Shown here one piece after another: positions 35,067 to 44,029 of a stretch of DNA of 64,000 bases. Source of the stretch: Nitrospirales bacterium (GTDB lineage: Bacteria; Nitrospirota; Nitrospiria; Nitrospirales; UBA8639); the NCBI GenBank assembly GCA_029261295.1, contig JAJDBP010000009.1, positions 1-64,000 on the forward strand, in the 5' to 3' direction. Every line of letters begins with the position of its first letter. The stretch's first letter is position 1. The notes beneath the pieces were generated by a model. That model made no database searches and had not been told where the DNA came from. It saw nothing but the letters and a program-made list of their open reading frames with translations. The position numbers and the translations under genes are program-made.

Positions 35067-35870
35067 CTAGATGACAAAGTTGAAGTGTCCGATTAATCCA
35101 TTCGCCTTTTTCTCTGATGGATCGGGTGCATAGTCCACAATTACGGCTTGTTGTTCTTTGGGGGTGAGTCCAGCATCTAAGATCACCACATCATTTGGCA
35201 GTAATTCTTGATTCAACGTGTTATTTGGGATCTCTTCTCCTCTGAAATAGAGTTGGGTGACGAAGATCGGTGTGTTGGGAGATAGAATTTTGAAATGTAG
35301 ATGTGACGGTCGATACAGACCAGCTCGAAGGTCTATGGGGTAAAATCCGGGTACGATAGTTTTAAACCAATACTCTCCTTGTTCATTGGTCACAGCTTTT
35401 CCCCAATATTGAAAATACTCGTCATGCGTCCGATGAATGATTTTGCCGGTTTTGGGATGGGGAAAACTGTTCGTTCCTTCGTCTCCTTTATGATTGTATC
35501 GTCCTGAAGCTGATGCGCTCCACATAATGAGGGTCGTATTTGGAATGGGTTGGCTTGTTTTGGCATCGAGCACCTGGCCGCTGAGGACAATCACCTGCCC
35601 CTTGGCTTTCCCCTTGCGACCTTTCACAAAGGTCAGGTCTTGATCGTTAGCCTGGCTGATTGGGATATTCGGATCAGGATTTTCACGAATAGCATCGACT
35701 TCATCTCTATCATCCGGGAAAAAAGGCCCTAACCCTTGTTCGGGTGTGGGCTTGGTAAGGAGCGCGGCCAAACTCGTGTAGGTGAATAGGCCGCTCATGA
35801 TCAATCCGACAAGTCCTGCACTTCGTGTTAACATCGTTCGTCGGGATAAGTATTCAAAGGGGAGTGGCAT
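35067..35870 (-). CDS. Tat-exported intradiol ring-cleavage dioxygenase-like protein
   Basis: The 267-residue protein has a twin-arginine signal (SRRTML followed by a hydrophobic core) and then a domain of the intradiol dioxygenase family. The four iron ligands expected in the family are visible: Tyr in ASGRYNHKGD, Tyr in VPGFYPIDL, and two His in RPSHLHFKI. Such enzymes cleave catechol-type rings with non-heme Fe(III). Export by the Tat route fits folding with metal in the cytoplasm before transport. The ATG at 35870 follows an AAGGAG site. It is 47 nt after a small gene on the same strand. The substrate is unknown; many secreted members act on plant- or humus-derived phenols. Confidence 0.82.
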   Translation of the reverse strand: MPLPFEYLSRRTMLTRSAGLVGLIMSGLFTYTSLAALLTKPTPEQGLGPFFPDDRDEVDAIRENPDPNIPISQANDQDLTFVKGRKGKAKGQVIVLSGQVLDAKTSQPIPNTTLIMWSASASGRYNHKGDEGTNSFPHPKTGKIIHRTHDEYFQYWGKAVTNEQGEYWFKTIVPGFYPIDLRAGLYRPSHLHFKILSPNTPIFVTQLYFRGEEIPNNTLNQELLPNDVVILDAGLTPKEQQAVIVDYAPDPSEKKANGLIGHFNFVI

Positions 35871-35917
35871 AGACGCTCCTTTCTTCAGAACAATATTGAA
35901 TGCTTCGGACGGTCTGC

Positions 35918-36232
35918 CTACTGGGTGGGGTCTGTGTCCGGACTATCAAGGAAATATTGCGGGCACTTGGTGCCTTCTGCTTCCAACTGTTGGTATTGGC
36001 AGGGAGGGATATCTTCTTTCAGACGACGGAGGAGAAGGCGGAATTTCATATTTGGAGGCATGTCGCATACCCAGACATGCATGCCTGTTTCCAGTTCTTC
36101 AAAATGTTTTTTCACTTGAAATCCTGGGCGCTCCATGAAGTAGGCGGAAAGAAATCCGGTAATGCCTTGAACCACCCAGGGGTGGTCTTTGATGTACCGA
36201 TAACTGGCTCGAAGTTCGACTGTTTCGTTCAT
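35918..36232 (-). CDS. Hypothetical small protein
   Basis: The 104-residue protein is soluble, with no signal peptide. It has a hydrophobic, aromatic-rich core (YRYIKDHPWVVQGITGFLSAYFM), a central segment with MHVWVCDMPPNMKFRLLLRRL and two cysteines later (PPCQY and GTKCPQY). I do not recognise the family. A plus-strand frame covers the same bases but reads as basic, low-quality sequence, so I favour this strand. It is upstream of and on the same strand as the dioxygenase-like gene. Confidence 0.55.
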   Translation of the reverse strand: MNETVELRASYRYIKDHPWVVQGITGFLSAYFMERPGFQVKKHFEELETGMHVWVCDMPPNMKFRLLLRRLKEDIPPCQYQQLEAEGTKCPQYFLDSPDTDPTQ

Positions 36233-36356
36233 AGATTGGTGAAGAGAGGTAATGGGGAATCTATAGATGGGTCGTCGTTTACCATGAATGCTTTGGCATC
36301 TTACCTACCTGGTCGATGAAAAGAAACGAATGCCAGTATGATAGGTCGAGGTTCGT

Positions 36357-36785
36357 ATGATTGAGCGTGTTTCTTGTGCGGTTTGTGAGAAAGCTTGGCC
36401 GCCTGATGATCATTATATTGGGGATCTTGGCCTGACAAAGGCGTATTTATTTGAAGATCAATTTTTTGCCGGCTGGACGGTCCTGATTCTTAAAGAACAC
36501 CGCACTGAATTGTTTGAATTGACTCGAGAAGAGCGAATGGGGTTGGTTGAAGAAGTGAGTCGGGTTGGGGAAGTTATGGCGAAAATTTTCGAGGTCAGAA
36601 AAATAAACTCAGAACTCTTGGGTAATCAGACCCCACATATTCATTGGCATGTGATTCCCAGGCTGATGTCCGACCCTGAGCCCTTGATGCCAGTATGGTC
36701 TGTGTTGCATGAACCTGCCTACCTGTCTCCCGATGTATTGAAAGAACGTCTTTCTCTATTTCGTCGAAGTTTAGGGATTTCCTGA
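36357..36785 (+). CDS. HIT-family hydrolase
   Basis: The 142-residue protein carries the histidine-triad motif as HIHWHVIPR, with the upstream asparagine region GNQTPH. A Cys pair near the start (SCAVC) is common in HIT proteins of the Hint/Ap4A type. It hydrolyses nucleoside phosphoramidates or dinucleoside polyphosphates. Start at the ATG at 36357 (MIERVSCAVC). It stands alone between the divergent small gene and a terminator for the minus-strand gene to its right. Confidence 0.9.
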   Translation: MIERVSCAVCEKAWPPDDHYIGDLGLTKAYLFEDQFFAGWTVLILKEHRTELFELTREERMGLVEEVSRVGEVMAKIFEVRKINSELLGNQTPHIHWHVIPRLMSDPEPLMPVWSVLHEPAYLSPDVLKERLSLFRRSLGIS

Positions 36786-36828
36786 AATAGGGATCTCCTC
36801 TCACTAAATTTTCTCATTTGTTTTATTC

Positions 36829-36864
36829 AAAAAAAGGCCGGGTGGCCCCGAACTCAGGCCACCC
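36829..36864 (-). terminator. Intrinsic terminator of the Spy-like gene
   Basis: On the minus strand GGGTGGCC (36864-36857) pairs with GGCCACCC (36847-36840) around a 9-nt loop and is followed by CGGCC and seven T residues at 36835-36829. It lies just beyond the stop of the LTxxQ-motif protein at 36887 and would end its transcript. The spacer between stem and T run is slightly long, but the stem can extend. Confidence 0.75.
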
Positions 36865-36886
36865 GAATCTGGTTGGTCAGCAATGA

Positions 36887-37336
36887 TTAATCGTGGTCTT
36901 TATCCTTGCCATGTTTCCCTTTTCCATGGCCTTTGCCTTTTTTGTGCTTGTCCTTGTACTCCTTCATCTTGGCCTTCCGTTCTTCCCTAGATTTTTGGAA
37001 TTTTTCTTTTTGCTCAGGAGTGAGTTGGGCTTCAACTTGAGCCATGGCATGTTGGCGTACTTCCTTCATTTGATTATGAAGGGCTTCCATTTTTTGATGC
37101 TTGTCTTGAAGAATTGGGAGAATCTTGTCTTGCTGCTCCTGGGTGAGCTCCAGTTTTTTAGTCAACTTTTCGAGTTTTGATTGTGGGTCATGTTTATGGC
37201 CATGCCCCTTTCCCCCGGCCAAGGCTTGGCCAGCACCTAGACTTAGGGCTATTCCCATTAGAATCGTGACGAATAGTCGAGATAGTGAATGGCTTACATG
37301 ATTTAGAGTCATCTGACCCTCTTTAGGATTGTTCAT
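36887..37336 (-). CDS. Spy/CpxP-like periplasmic protein with LTxxQ motifs
   Basis: The 149-residue protein has a signal peptide (hydrophobic core LFVTILMGIALSLGAGQALA) and a helical mature part with two LTxxQ motifs (LELTQEQQDKIL and QLTPEQKEKFQ), as in Spy/CpxP periplasmic chaperones. The C-terminal 35 residues are extremely rich in Lys, Gly and His (KGKGHGKGKHGKDKDHD), and another His-Gly run follows the signal peptide; these could bind metals. The first ATG (37336) has an excellent AGGAGG site, so I use it although the second ATG (37312) would also give a signal peptide. Expected role: protecting envelope proteins or sensing envelope stress. Confidence 0.82.
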   Translation of the reverse strand: MNNPKEGQMTLNHVSHSLSRLFVTILMGIALSLGAGQALAGGKGHGHKHDPQSKLEKLTKKLELTQEQQDKILPILQDKHQKMEALHNQMKEVRQHAMAQVEAQLTPEQKEKFQKSREERKAKMKEYKDKHKKGKGHGKGKHGKDKDHD

Positions 37337-37522
37337 TCAGTCCTCCTTGAAATGTGAAAAAGTAAATAGGAATTTTGGGGGCTAATTGCCAGTATATCAA
37401 ATTATCAAATAAGGAGGGAGTAAGGAGAGGAGAATTCCCTTTTTCTTACGAAGAGATATTTTAATTCAACTGCCTGGGAGTATGACTGGAAGGATGTAGT
37501 TCACAGAATAACACCAAGATCA

Positions 37523-37969
37523 TTACAGCTTTCCGCGACAAGTTGAGCTTCCACATTGACAGAACAAGGTCCCATTATGGTGCGAAGGGTGACAGTCGAC
37601 CGTGAGTTCTGTGCCAGCTTGAAGAGGGCGAAGGGTATAAAATTCAGCGCGTTCACCAATGATCCTCATAAAAGTATTGGGTGAACAGGAATGATTGATA
37701 AACCGAAAGCCTGAGGTTTCGTTCGTGGCGTCAAGAGAGAGTTGATGGTTTACTTCGACAATGGCAATCCATTTTCTCGTTTTCGCTCGTTTGCGCCCCT
37801 CGCGGTGAGAGATTCGTTCTCCGGTAAATTCGCCTATTTTTTGTCTAGCTCGTAAGGGGATCATTGTGAAAAGGCCTCGACCCTCAATGCGGCTCGCTTT
37901 GACGGTCATGGGTATGGGCCACTGATGGCCAACCGATCGTTGCTGATTCTTTTTGGTCCCTTTATTCAT
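37523..37969 (-). CDS. SET-domain protein with a changed catalytic tyrosine
   Basis: The 148-residue protein has the SET core: SRIEGRGLFTM (SAM-binding GxG), FINHSCSPNT (the NHS motif) and a post-SET cysteine cluster (CQCGSSTCRGKL together with the Cys at 126). The motif usually ending in a catalytic tyrosine (ELTxDY) reads ELTVDC, so residue 126 is Cys. SET proteins methylate lysines of proteins; with this substitution activity may be reduced or different. It lies 8 nt after a methyltransferase gene and is probably co-transcribed with it. Bacterial SET proteins of this small size are often of unknown target. Confidence 0.85.
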   Translation of the reverse strand: MNKGTKKNQQRSVGHQWPIPMTVKASRIEGRGLFTMIPLRARQKIGEFTGERISHREGRKRAKTRKWIAIVEVNHQLSLDATNETSGFRFINHSCSPNTFMRIIGERAEFYTLRPLQAGTELTVDCHPSHHNGTLFCQCGSSTCRGKL

Positions 37970-37977
37970 TCCAAATA

Positions 37978-38988
37978 TTATTTGATTGCAATGACCATGG
38001 AGTCAGGGCCGATTAGATGTTCAACGCGGGTTTCGCCAAATCCAGCTTCTTTGAGCCAGGCTGTACAATCGGCTCCTGTATAGTCAAATCCTCCAGTCAA
38101 TTCGATCAGCATATTCAGGCTCATGAGCAATCCGAAGGTATTTTCTCGGCGTTCGTCATCAATCAATGATTCAAAGATGATCAAGGCCCCTCCTTTGGGG
38201 AGAGCATCGTAGGCTTTGGCAATTAAGATTTTTTTCTCCTGAAGATTCCAATCGTGGAGAATATGTCCCATAGATAAGACATCGGCTTTGGGTAGAGGGT
38301 CAGTGAAAAAATTTCCAGGAATAAATTGGAATCGATTATTGAGATCAAAAGATTGGATATATTCTTCAAAGATCGGCCCTGTGGGAGGTAAATCAAAGCC
38401 ACCTCCCGTGATATGAGAATGCGTTAAGGCGACTTGGACCACAAGGCCGCCTTGAGCCGATCCGATGTCGAAAAAGGTTTGATATTGATTCCAGGGAAAT
38501 TGTTGCGCAATGGCTTTGCTGGCACCCATGCTCAATCCGGTCATGGACTGCAGGAAACTTTTGAGTCTAGCCGGGTCGGCATAGAGTGTGCCGAAAAAGT
38601 CTCCTCCTTCTTTGGTTTCATTTTGAGGGAGCCCGGTTTTCAGCCCTTCCGTGAGTGATCCCCAAAAACGGTAGAGCCGAGCATTCGCCATTTCTAAGAA
38701 ACCACCAATATAGGAAGGTTTGGCCTTGTCTAGAAATACATCCGTCTCAGGAGTATTGCGATAGACTCCATTCTCTTTTGTTAACATGCCTAATGAGACA
38801 AGGGCGTCAAAGAAGTCACACGCACTCCGGGAATGTAAGCCCAAGTGCATTTGTAAGGAAGGCGCATCCAATGGGTGGCGGGCGAGTTCAGTGAAGACTT
38901 CTAACTCAACGGCACTGAGGAGAGTTTTGGAACCCCAAAAGGCCATGCCGAGTTTCATGATATGTTCTGGTGAGGGCGATGAACTCAT
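37978..38988 (-). CDS. O-methyltransferase of the hydroxyindole/plant OMT type
   Basis: The 336-residue protein has an N-terminal dimerisation winged helix ([29 protein letters not shown]) and a C-terminal methyltransferase domain with [17 protein letters not shown] as SAM motif I. The catalytic histidine region appears in [34 protein letters not shown]. This is the Methyltransf_2 family that methylates hydroxyl groups of small aromatic compounds; in bacteria it is often tied to secondary metabolism. The ATG at 38988 follows a GGAG site. It is in a minus-strand run with the SET gene (8 nt downstream) and an acidic hypothetical protein (upstream). Confidence 0.87.
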   Translation of the reverse strand: MSSSPSPEHIMKLGMAFWGSKTLLSAVELEVFTELARHPLDAPSLQMHLGLHSRSACDFFDALVSLGMLTKENGVYRNTPETDVFLDKAKPSYIGGFLEMANARLYRFWGSLTEGLKTGLPQNETKEGGDFFGTLYADPARLKSFLQSMTGLSMGASKAIAQQFPWNQYQTFFDIGSAQGGLVVQVALTHSHITGGGFDLPPTGPIFEEYIQSFDLNNRFQFIPGNFFTDPLPKADVLSMGHILHDWNLQEKKILIAKAYDALPKGGALIIFESLIDDERRENTFGLLMSLNMLIELTGGFDYTGADCTAWLKEAGFGETRVEHLIGPDSMVIAIK

Positions 38989-39036
38989 CGGGTATCTCCA
39001 AGAGAAGGGAAAAAAGTTATGTCAGGGCAATCCCGG

Positions 39037-39468
39037 TTAATCGCCGCCTTGGAAGGCATCTTCTTCGTGTTCCTCAATGACTTCCTCGGTTTCAATGCCT
39101 AAGCCCCCTTGAAACGATTCTCGAATGGCCAGAATGTGTTGTTGGGTTGGCGTCCCGTCGATCTGTTTGCCAAATTGCTCCAGAAACCGGTTACTGGCAT
39201 CCAAGCCATGCTGGAAATATCGAGCTAATGGACCTTCGGTCACTTGTTGCCAGGTAATATAAATCAGATATTCGCGAAACCGTTGAGACTGAGGAAGTTT
39301 CTCCCCAAATTCTTGAAGCACTTCAAATGCTGCTGTGGCTTTCGGGCCTTGTACTGTGGAGAAGATCTCTTCGGCTTCCAGAATATCTGATTCAAAATCC
39401 CCTAGTTCTCCCTGTTCTTCGGCTTGTTGAAGGGCTTGGTGAGCAGCAATGGCTGGATCAAAGTTCAT
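39037..39468 (-). CDS. Acidic hypothetical protein
   Basis: The 143-residue protein is acidic and helical with no cysteine, signal peptide or recognised motif. Its end is Glu-rich (ETEEVIEEHEEDAF). The middle segment (FREYLIYITWQQVTEGPLARYFQHGLDASNRFLEQFG) resembles a helical bundle. The ATG at 39468 follows a GAAGGA site. It is the first gene of the run with the O-methyltransferase and SET genes. Function unknown. Confidence 0.65.
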   Translation of the reverse strand: MNFDPAIAAHQALQQAEEQGELGDFESDILEAEEIFSTVQGPKATAAFEVLQEFGEKLPQSQRFREYLIYITWQQVTEGPLARYFQHGLDASNRFLEQFGKQIDGTPTQQHILAIRESFQGGLGIETEEVIEEHEEDAFQGGD

Positions 39469-39680
39469 GGAATGGGTTCCTTCTCAGCAAAAAAGATTCA
39501 AGTTATTTGAAGGCCTAAATTGAAGAGTAAAGTGTAGCAGAAATTTAGTAGGTGTGAGTAGGAGCCAGCTTCAAATGGCCATAGGAGGGCGGTGGATTTT
39601 TTTTGAAACGACCAAATGAATGAGGAGAACTTTTGGTATTCTAAGGGAGGAGATCACTTGAGGAAATCCTGTTGGCGTAA

Positions 39681-40652
39681 ATGATGATGAAACACAATGA
39701 ACAATCTTCTGAAAGATGGAAGTTATTTTGTGCTTCCCGAATAGGGTATGTGACAGCTCTTGCTGAGACGGTCGAGCAAGGTTTCATTCGGCGAGATACG
39801 GAGCATCCGGCCTTTTGTGGCTGTATAGATTGGCATTCTAGTGTCCATGGTGCCTACGCCCTATTAGTGGCTTCTCGGTTAACCGGGGAGGATCATTGGG
39901 TAGAGGTTGTCGATGCTGCTCTTTCCTTTGAGGGCCTAGATGCGGAACTGGTTTCTCTCAGAAACGAGGAGCTGAATCATGAAATTCCTTATGGATTTTC
40001 TTGGTTTTTGCAATTGGCCATTGAACGGGAACGACGATGGGGAAAAACCGATTTGGTTCCCTTGGCTACCGAAATCGCCTCACGATTAGAGCAATGGATT
40101 TTTTCTCTTACGGCAGGGCAGGTTATTTCTCATTTGAAGGAGAGGGCATATGGCAATTTGTCATGGGCCTTGCTGAATTTATGGAAATGGAGTCAATGGA
40201 ACGCTAACCAAGCCTTGAGCGAAAAGCTCCTCACCTTTACACGTATGTGGGTTATTCTTCTTGATGAGACGTTACCCCCATCATATGATGACCTGACTGA
40301 TGAATTTTTTGCTGCGTCACTTCAACGGACCAGAACGATTCTGTCGATTCTTCCTCAAAAAGAATCTTTGCGGTGGCTTGAGGTATTTTGTCCAGACCGT
40401 CATTTTATGAAACCGATCCTTGCAGCCCCGACCCCACATTCCGGAGGGCTTAATTTTAGCCGAGCCTGGGGCCTTTGGACGCTCTTTCAATCCACTCAAA
40501 ATTTGGCATTTCGTGACATGTATGTCCATCACATCGTGACTCATGTCAATCTCCATGAGTACTGGCGAGAGGATTATCGTAAGCACGCCCATTGGGTTCC
40601 TCAATTCGGCATTTATGCCATTGCTTTAGGCATAGAGCAGAACCACGCATAA
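39681..40652 (+). CDS. DUF2891-family protein
   Basis: The 323-residue protein matches DUF2891: HPAFCGCIDWHSSVHGAYALL is the family signature (HPxFYGCxDWHSSVHG) and SGGLNFSRAWGLW corresponds to the later SHLPGLNLSRAW motif. The family is predicted to adopt an alpha/alpha barrel fold like glycosidases, with no established activity. Three tandem ATG codons (39681, 39684, 39687) could each be the start. It is flanked by convergent citrate synthase on the right. No signal peptide is visible. Confidence 0.8.
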   Translation: MMMKHNEQSSERWKLFCASRIGYVTALAETVEQGFIRRDTEHPAFCGCIDWHSSVHGAYALLVASRLTGEDHWVEVVDAALSFEGLDAELVSLRNEELNHEIPYGFSWFLQLAIERERRWGKTDLVPLATEIASRLEQWIFSLTAGQVISHLKERAYGNLSWALLNLWKWSQWNANQALSEKLLTFTRMWVILLDETLPPSYDDLTDEFFAASLQRTRTILSILPQKESLRWLEVFCPDRHFMKPILAAPTPHSGGLNFSRAWGLWTLFQSTQNLAFRDMYVHHIVTHVNLHEYWREDYRKHAHWVPQFGIYAIALGIEQNHA

Positions 40653-40816
40653 GAGTTTAACGCGTTTTAATGTACGGCGGGAGAGATTTCACGAGACGAT
40701 GGTCCATGAATGTGGAAGATGGGGCTGAAGATTACGTAAAGGTGTAATGGAAGGGAGTAAGTCGTGAAGAACACGATGGACTTCTTTCAACTCTTATTCT
40801 TTGTTTTCCTTGCTTT

Positions 40817-42004
40817 TCACTCTTCACATTGTCCTTTGATCCGTTCCTCTATCGGTTGATACGGGCGACGGTGTGGGCCATCGTAAATCTGGTCGGGACG
40901 AAAGAGATGATTCTCTTGATATTGTTCAAAGCAATGAGCCAGCCATCCGGCGACCCTGGCCATAGCAAAAATCGGTGTAAAAAGGTCGGTCTCGATTCCC
41001 ATGCGGTGGTAAATGATCCCTGAATAAAAATCTATATTAGGGCGAATGCCTTTCGGTCCCACTTGAGATTCCATTTCCCTTTCCAGTGCTCTCGCCAGCG
41101 TATAGAGAGACCGTGTGTCGTTGGGATTATCCAGCTGCTGAGCAAACTTTTGCATGACGATGGCACGCGGGTCTTTCACTTTATAGATTCGATGGCCAAA
41201 TCCCATAATTTTTTCTTTCTTGGATAGTTTGTCCTCTACAAACAGAGGAATATCTTTTTCCGAGTTGATCTCCTCCAACATATGAACCACGGCCTCATTC
41301 GCGCCACCATGAAGTGGGCCTTCTAAGGTTCCAATGGAGGAAGATATTACCGTATAGGGGGCGGCCAGAGTTGAGGCGGTCACCATGCCACTGAAGGTTG
41401 AGGCGTTCATCGTGTGCTCAGCATGCAAAATCAAGCAGACATCGAATATCTTTGTTAGCGCGAGATCTGGAACCTGTTCCGTTAGCATGTACAGGAAATT
41501 CTCGGCGTATGTGAGATCGTCGCGGGGTGGGATTGGTTCATCGCCCCGTCGTAGACGAGCAAATGCGGCAACAATGGTGGGAAGTTTAGCGATCAAACGA
41601 ATGGCAGTCAGATAACGTGTGGTTTCTTCCCGCACATCATGGACGGGATAAAACATTCCCAGGGCTGCAACTGCCGCTTGCAATGCGTCCATGGGATGCC
41701 CCTGCTCTGGGAGCGATTTCAAGAGATCAATAATGCGATATTTGATTCGACGGTGGTGAAAAATATTCCTGGTGAACTGGTCTAGTTCAAAGTTAGTTGG
41801 AAGATGATTGAAAAGTAAAAGGAATGCGGTTTCAAGAAAGGAGCTGTGTTCAGCCAATTCTTCAATGCGGATTCCGCGATATTCTAAAATTCCCTCGTGT
41901 CCGTCCACGAAGCTGATAGACGATTTTGCCGCAGGAATCCCGGCTAATCCAGGGAAGAAATCATGCATAAGTTTTCTGTTCCTGGTTTGTATGTTTGGAT
42001 CCAT
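40817..42004 (-). CDS. gltA: Citrate synthase
   Basis: The 395-residue protein is a short, type-I-like bacterial/archaeal citrate synthase. The catalytic residues are visible: His in LHAEHTMNAST, His in GPLHGGANE and Asp in NIDFYSGI. The MGFGHRIYKVKDPRA motif is the oxaloacetate-binding region. It condenses acetyl-CoA and oxaloacetate; a close relative, methylcitrate synthase, cannot be excluded from motifs alone. The ATG at 42004 is preceded by a short GGG. No partner genes of the TCA cycle are next to it. Confidence 0.92.
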   Translation of the reverse strand: MDPNIQTRNRKLMHDFFPGLAGIPAAKSSISFVDGHEGILEYRGIRIEELAEHSSFLETAFLLLFNHLPTNFELDQFTRNIFHHRRIKYRIIDLLKSLPEQGHPMDALQAAVAALGMFYPVHDVREETTRYLTAIRLIAKLPTIVAAFARLRRGDEPIPPRDDLTYAENFLYMLTEQVPDLALTKIFDVCLILHAEHTMNASTFSGMVTASTLAAPYTVISSSIGTLEGPLHGGANEAVVHMLEEINSEKDIPLFVEDKLSKKEKIMGFGHRIYKVKDPRAIVMQKFAQQLDNPNDTRSLYTLARALEREMESQVGPKGIRPNIDFYSGIIYHRMGIETDLFTPIFAMARVAGWLAHCFEQYQENHLFRPDQIYDGPHRRPYQPIEERIKGQCEE

Positions 42005-42369
42005 CCCATATACATGATTATAGCTCCCTGACTTTCTTCAACCCAATGAACAAAGCGCCGACTGGAAAAGCTGTATTTATTCTTCCAAGAAAGGGATCTA
42101 TCACTTGAATTTTTCCTCGTTAGGGTTTTCAGCCTCTGCACGATTCTCCCTACAGCTCTTTCTTGCATAATGTAGGTGGTGCCCTGCATGTTTTTGAGTC
42201 CATTCAAAGGCCATAAATCTTATAGATTTGTCGCAACTCATTGGATTTATTCTAAAAATCATAAGCGTAGATTAAACGGAACGACCTTTGCAATTCTTCC
42301 TGGTTATTATTCATTGAGAATGGTTGGATATCCAGTCTTGGTGGGCATCAAATGCAGAGGAGGTCGGCG
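42005..42369. other. Intergenic region
   Basis: About 365 nt between the divergent citrate synthase and a small exported protein; it should hold both promoters. An inverted repeat AAATCT-TAT-AGATTT is present near 42217-42231 but no known operator is recognised. A short reading frame here has no supporting features. Confidence 0.4.
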
Positions 42370-42720
42370 ATGAAACAGTTTGGCTATCTTTGTGCTTGGG
42401 TCTTGATTTTGGGGTGCCAAGGGGTGACGCCGAGTTTGGCTGGAGATTCACAATTGGGCGGTGCTCTGCTATTGAGCCAAAAAGGGATTCAAGCTCAAGG
42501 AACAGATCACGGACAGTCGACCACAAAATTTCAAAATGTGGAAGGCACGCTCAAAGAAATTCAAGGCAATGTATACGTAGTTGAAAAAGAATCGACAGAT
42601 CAGCGAATCCGAGTAGAGGTTGGACGAGATACGGCATTTCCAAATGGAGAAAAAGAGCCTGGACAATTGCTGCAGGCCTTAATTTCCACCAGTGACGGAC
42701 ATGCCTTAATTATTCGTTAA
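42370..42720 (+). CDS. Small exported protein of unknown function
   Basis: The 116-residue protein has a signal peptide (MKQFGYLCAWVLILGCQGVTPSLA); cleavage after SLA is more likely than lipidation at the LGC site because the residue at -2 is Leu. The mature part carries a beta-rich segment (NVEGTLKEIQGNVYVVEKESTDQRIRVEV) resembling small OB- or DUF-type domains that bind cations, but no family can be named. The ATG at 42370 follows a GAGGAGG site; an ATG at 42352 in the same frame is less well placed. Confidence 0.72.
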   Translation: MKQFGYLCAWVLILGCQGVTPSLAGDSQLGGALLLSQKGIQAQGTDHGQSTTKFQNVEGTLKEIQGNVYVVEKESTDQRIRVEVGRDTAFPNGEKEPGQLLQALISTSDGHALIIR

Positions 42721-42878
42721 TAAGGAATAGGAGATGAGTACCGGAAGATTATAGGAATGCGGGAGGGTCGGGCATTTCAGGACGTTCACTTTGTCACTTG
42801 GGGGAGATACGGTGAGAATCCTGAAGTGTTCGGACCTCCGCTATTTTTCAAATGTACCACGTATTGGAGGGGAAGCCA

Positions 42879-43100
42879 ATGATGAGGTGCGAAACGTGTT
42901 CTCATGAATGTACGATTGTTGATTTTGTGACGTTTCGGAATGTCTGTGAGCATTTGTATTTAGACTCGCTCGCTAAAAAATCGAATCCATTTATGGGTTC
43001 TACATCACGTTCTATGTATTGCGGGAATGGATTCCAGGGGTATCGGTTAAACACGGTGGAAAGCCGTCCTGTTGGTCCTGAACTGATGCCTCTCAAATAA
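42879..43100 (+). CDS. Small cysteine-containing protein of unknown function
   Basis: A 73-residue frame with a good ribosome binding site (GGAGGGG 7 nt before the ATG). It begins with CxxC and another Cys close by (MRCETCSHECTIVDF), with further Cys at NVCEH and MYCGNG, suggesting metal binding. No family is recognised. It is downstream of the small exported protein and convergent with lipA. The size makes this call uncertain. Confidence 0.45.
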   Translation: MMRCETCSHECTIVDFVTFRNVCEHLYLDSLAKKSNPFMGSTSRSMYCGNGFQGYRLNTVESRPVGPELMPLK

Positions 43101-43105
43101 TGAAG

Positions 43106-44029
43106 TTAGGGATTCCTGTCTGGAGTTCCCGAAGCTTGTTGTTCTGCGTGATAAGAACTTCTGACTAAGGGTCCAGATTCTACATGATGGAACCCGAGGT
43201 CTAAGGCGTCCTGTTTTAACCTTTCAAATTCTTCAGGTGTATAAAAACGTGCCACTGGGGCATGTTCCAATGTCGGTCGAAGATATTGTCCGATTGTGAG
43301 CATTTCACAGCCTCTCGTTCGAAGATCGTTCATTACCCCTCTAATTTCTTCTTCCGTTTCTCCCAAGCCAGCCATCAATCCTGATTTTGTTCGAGCTCCC
43401 ATTTCCTGAGCCCATTGCAGAATCTTGAGAGAGCGAGAATACTTGCCTTGGGGGCGAATTGAAGGAAAGAGGCGGGGAACGGTTTCAATATTGTGGTTCA
43501 GAATATTGGGATTCTGATTAATAATCGTGGAGAGATCTTTCTGGCTTCCTTGAAAATCAGGGATAAGGACTTCCACCGTACAATCTGGATTTGCCTTTTT
43601 CGTTTGAGCAATCGTTTCCGCAAAGACTGTTGCCCCGCCATCCGGAAGATCATCACGGTTGACTGATGTAATGACGGCATGCCGAAGTTTTAAGAGGCTA
43701 ATTGCTTCAGCGACGCGTTGGGGTTCGTGTAAGTCTAGTTCCAAAGGGCGCCCGGTCGTGACGGAGCAGTAATGACAGCGGCGTGTACAAATATCTCCCA
43801 GAATCAGGAACGTGGCGGTTCGATTATTCCAGCATTCCCACAGATTAGGACACCGTGCTTCTTCACAAATGGTATGTAGTTTGTGAGTCTTCGTAAGTTG
43901 GCGCAGTTCTTTATAATGCCGGCCAGGTCGTAATTGAATATTAAACCATGAAGGAAGAGATTTTTGTTTTGAGGATTTTCCCTGAGAACGATTGGAAGCC
44001 CTGATCTCGGTAGTAGGTATAAAGGTCAT
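43106..44029 (-). CDS. lipA: Lipoyl synthase LipA
   Basis: The protein, about 307 residues from this start, has both iron-sulfur motifs of LipA: the auxiliary cluster CEEARCPNLWEC (CX4CX5C) and the radical-SAM cluster CTRRCHYCSV (CX3CX2C). Further family motifs are TSVNRDDLPDGGA and MAGLGETEEEI. It inserts two sulfur atoms into octanoyl groups of carrier proteins, making the lipoyl cofactor of pyruvate and 2-oxoglutarate dehydrogenases and the glycine cleavage system. The open frame extends to 44107, but the ATG at 44029 gives a normal start; the ribosome binding site is weak. It stands alone. Confidence 0.92.
   Translation of the reverse strand: MTFIPTTEIRASNRSQGKSSKQKSLPSWFNIQLRPGRHYKELRQLTKTHKLHTICEEARCPNLWECWNNRTATFLILGDICTRRCHYCSVTTGRPLELDLHEPQRVAEAISLLKLRHAVITSVNRDDLPDGGATVFAETIAQTKKANPDCTVEVLIPDFQGSQKDLSTIINQNPNILNHNIETVPRLFPSIRPQGKYSRSLKILQWAQEMGARTKSGLMAGLGETEEEIRGVMNDLRTRGCEMLTIGQYLRPTLEHAPVARFYTPEEFERLKQDALDLGFHHVESGPLVRSSYHAEQQASGTPDRNP

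Noticed and set aside
35900-36319. Plus-strand frame opposite the small gene at 35918-36232
   Set aside because: Its protein has an unlikely composition and no motif; the minus-strand reading looks natural and lies upstream of a gene on the same strand.
42790-42850. GGTGAGAATCC near 42810 recalls the core of cobalamin riboswitches
   Set aside because: The downstream B12 box and the ACTGT segment are missing, and the following gene has no link to cobalamin. A covariance-model search would decide.
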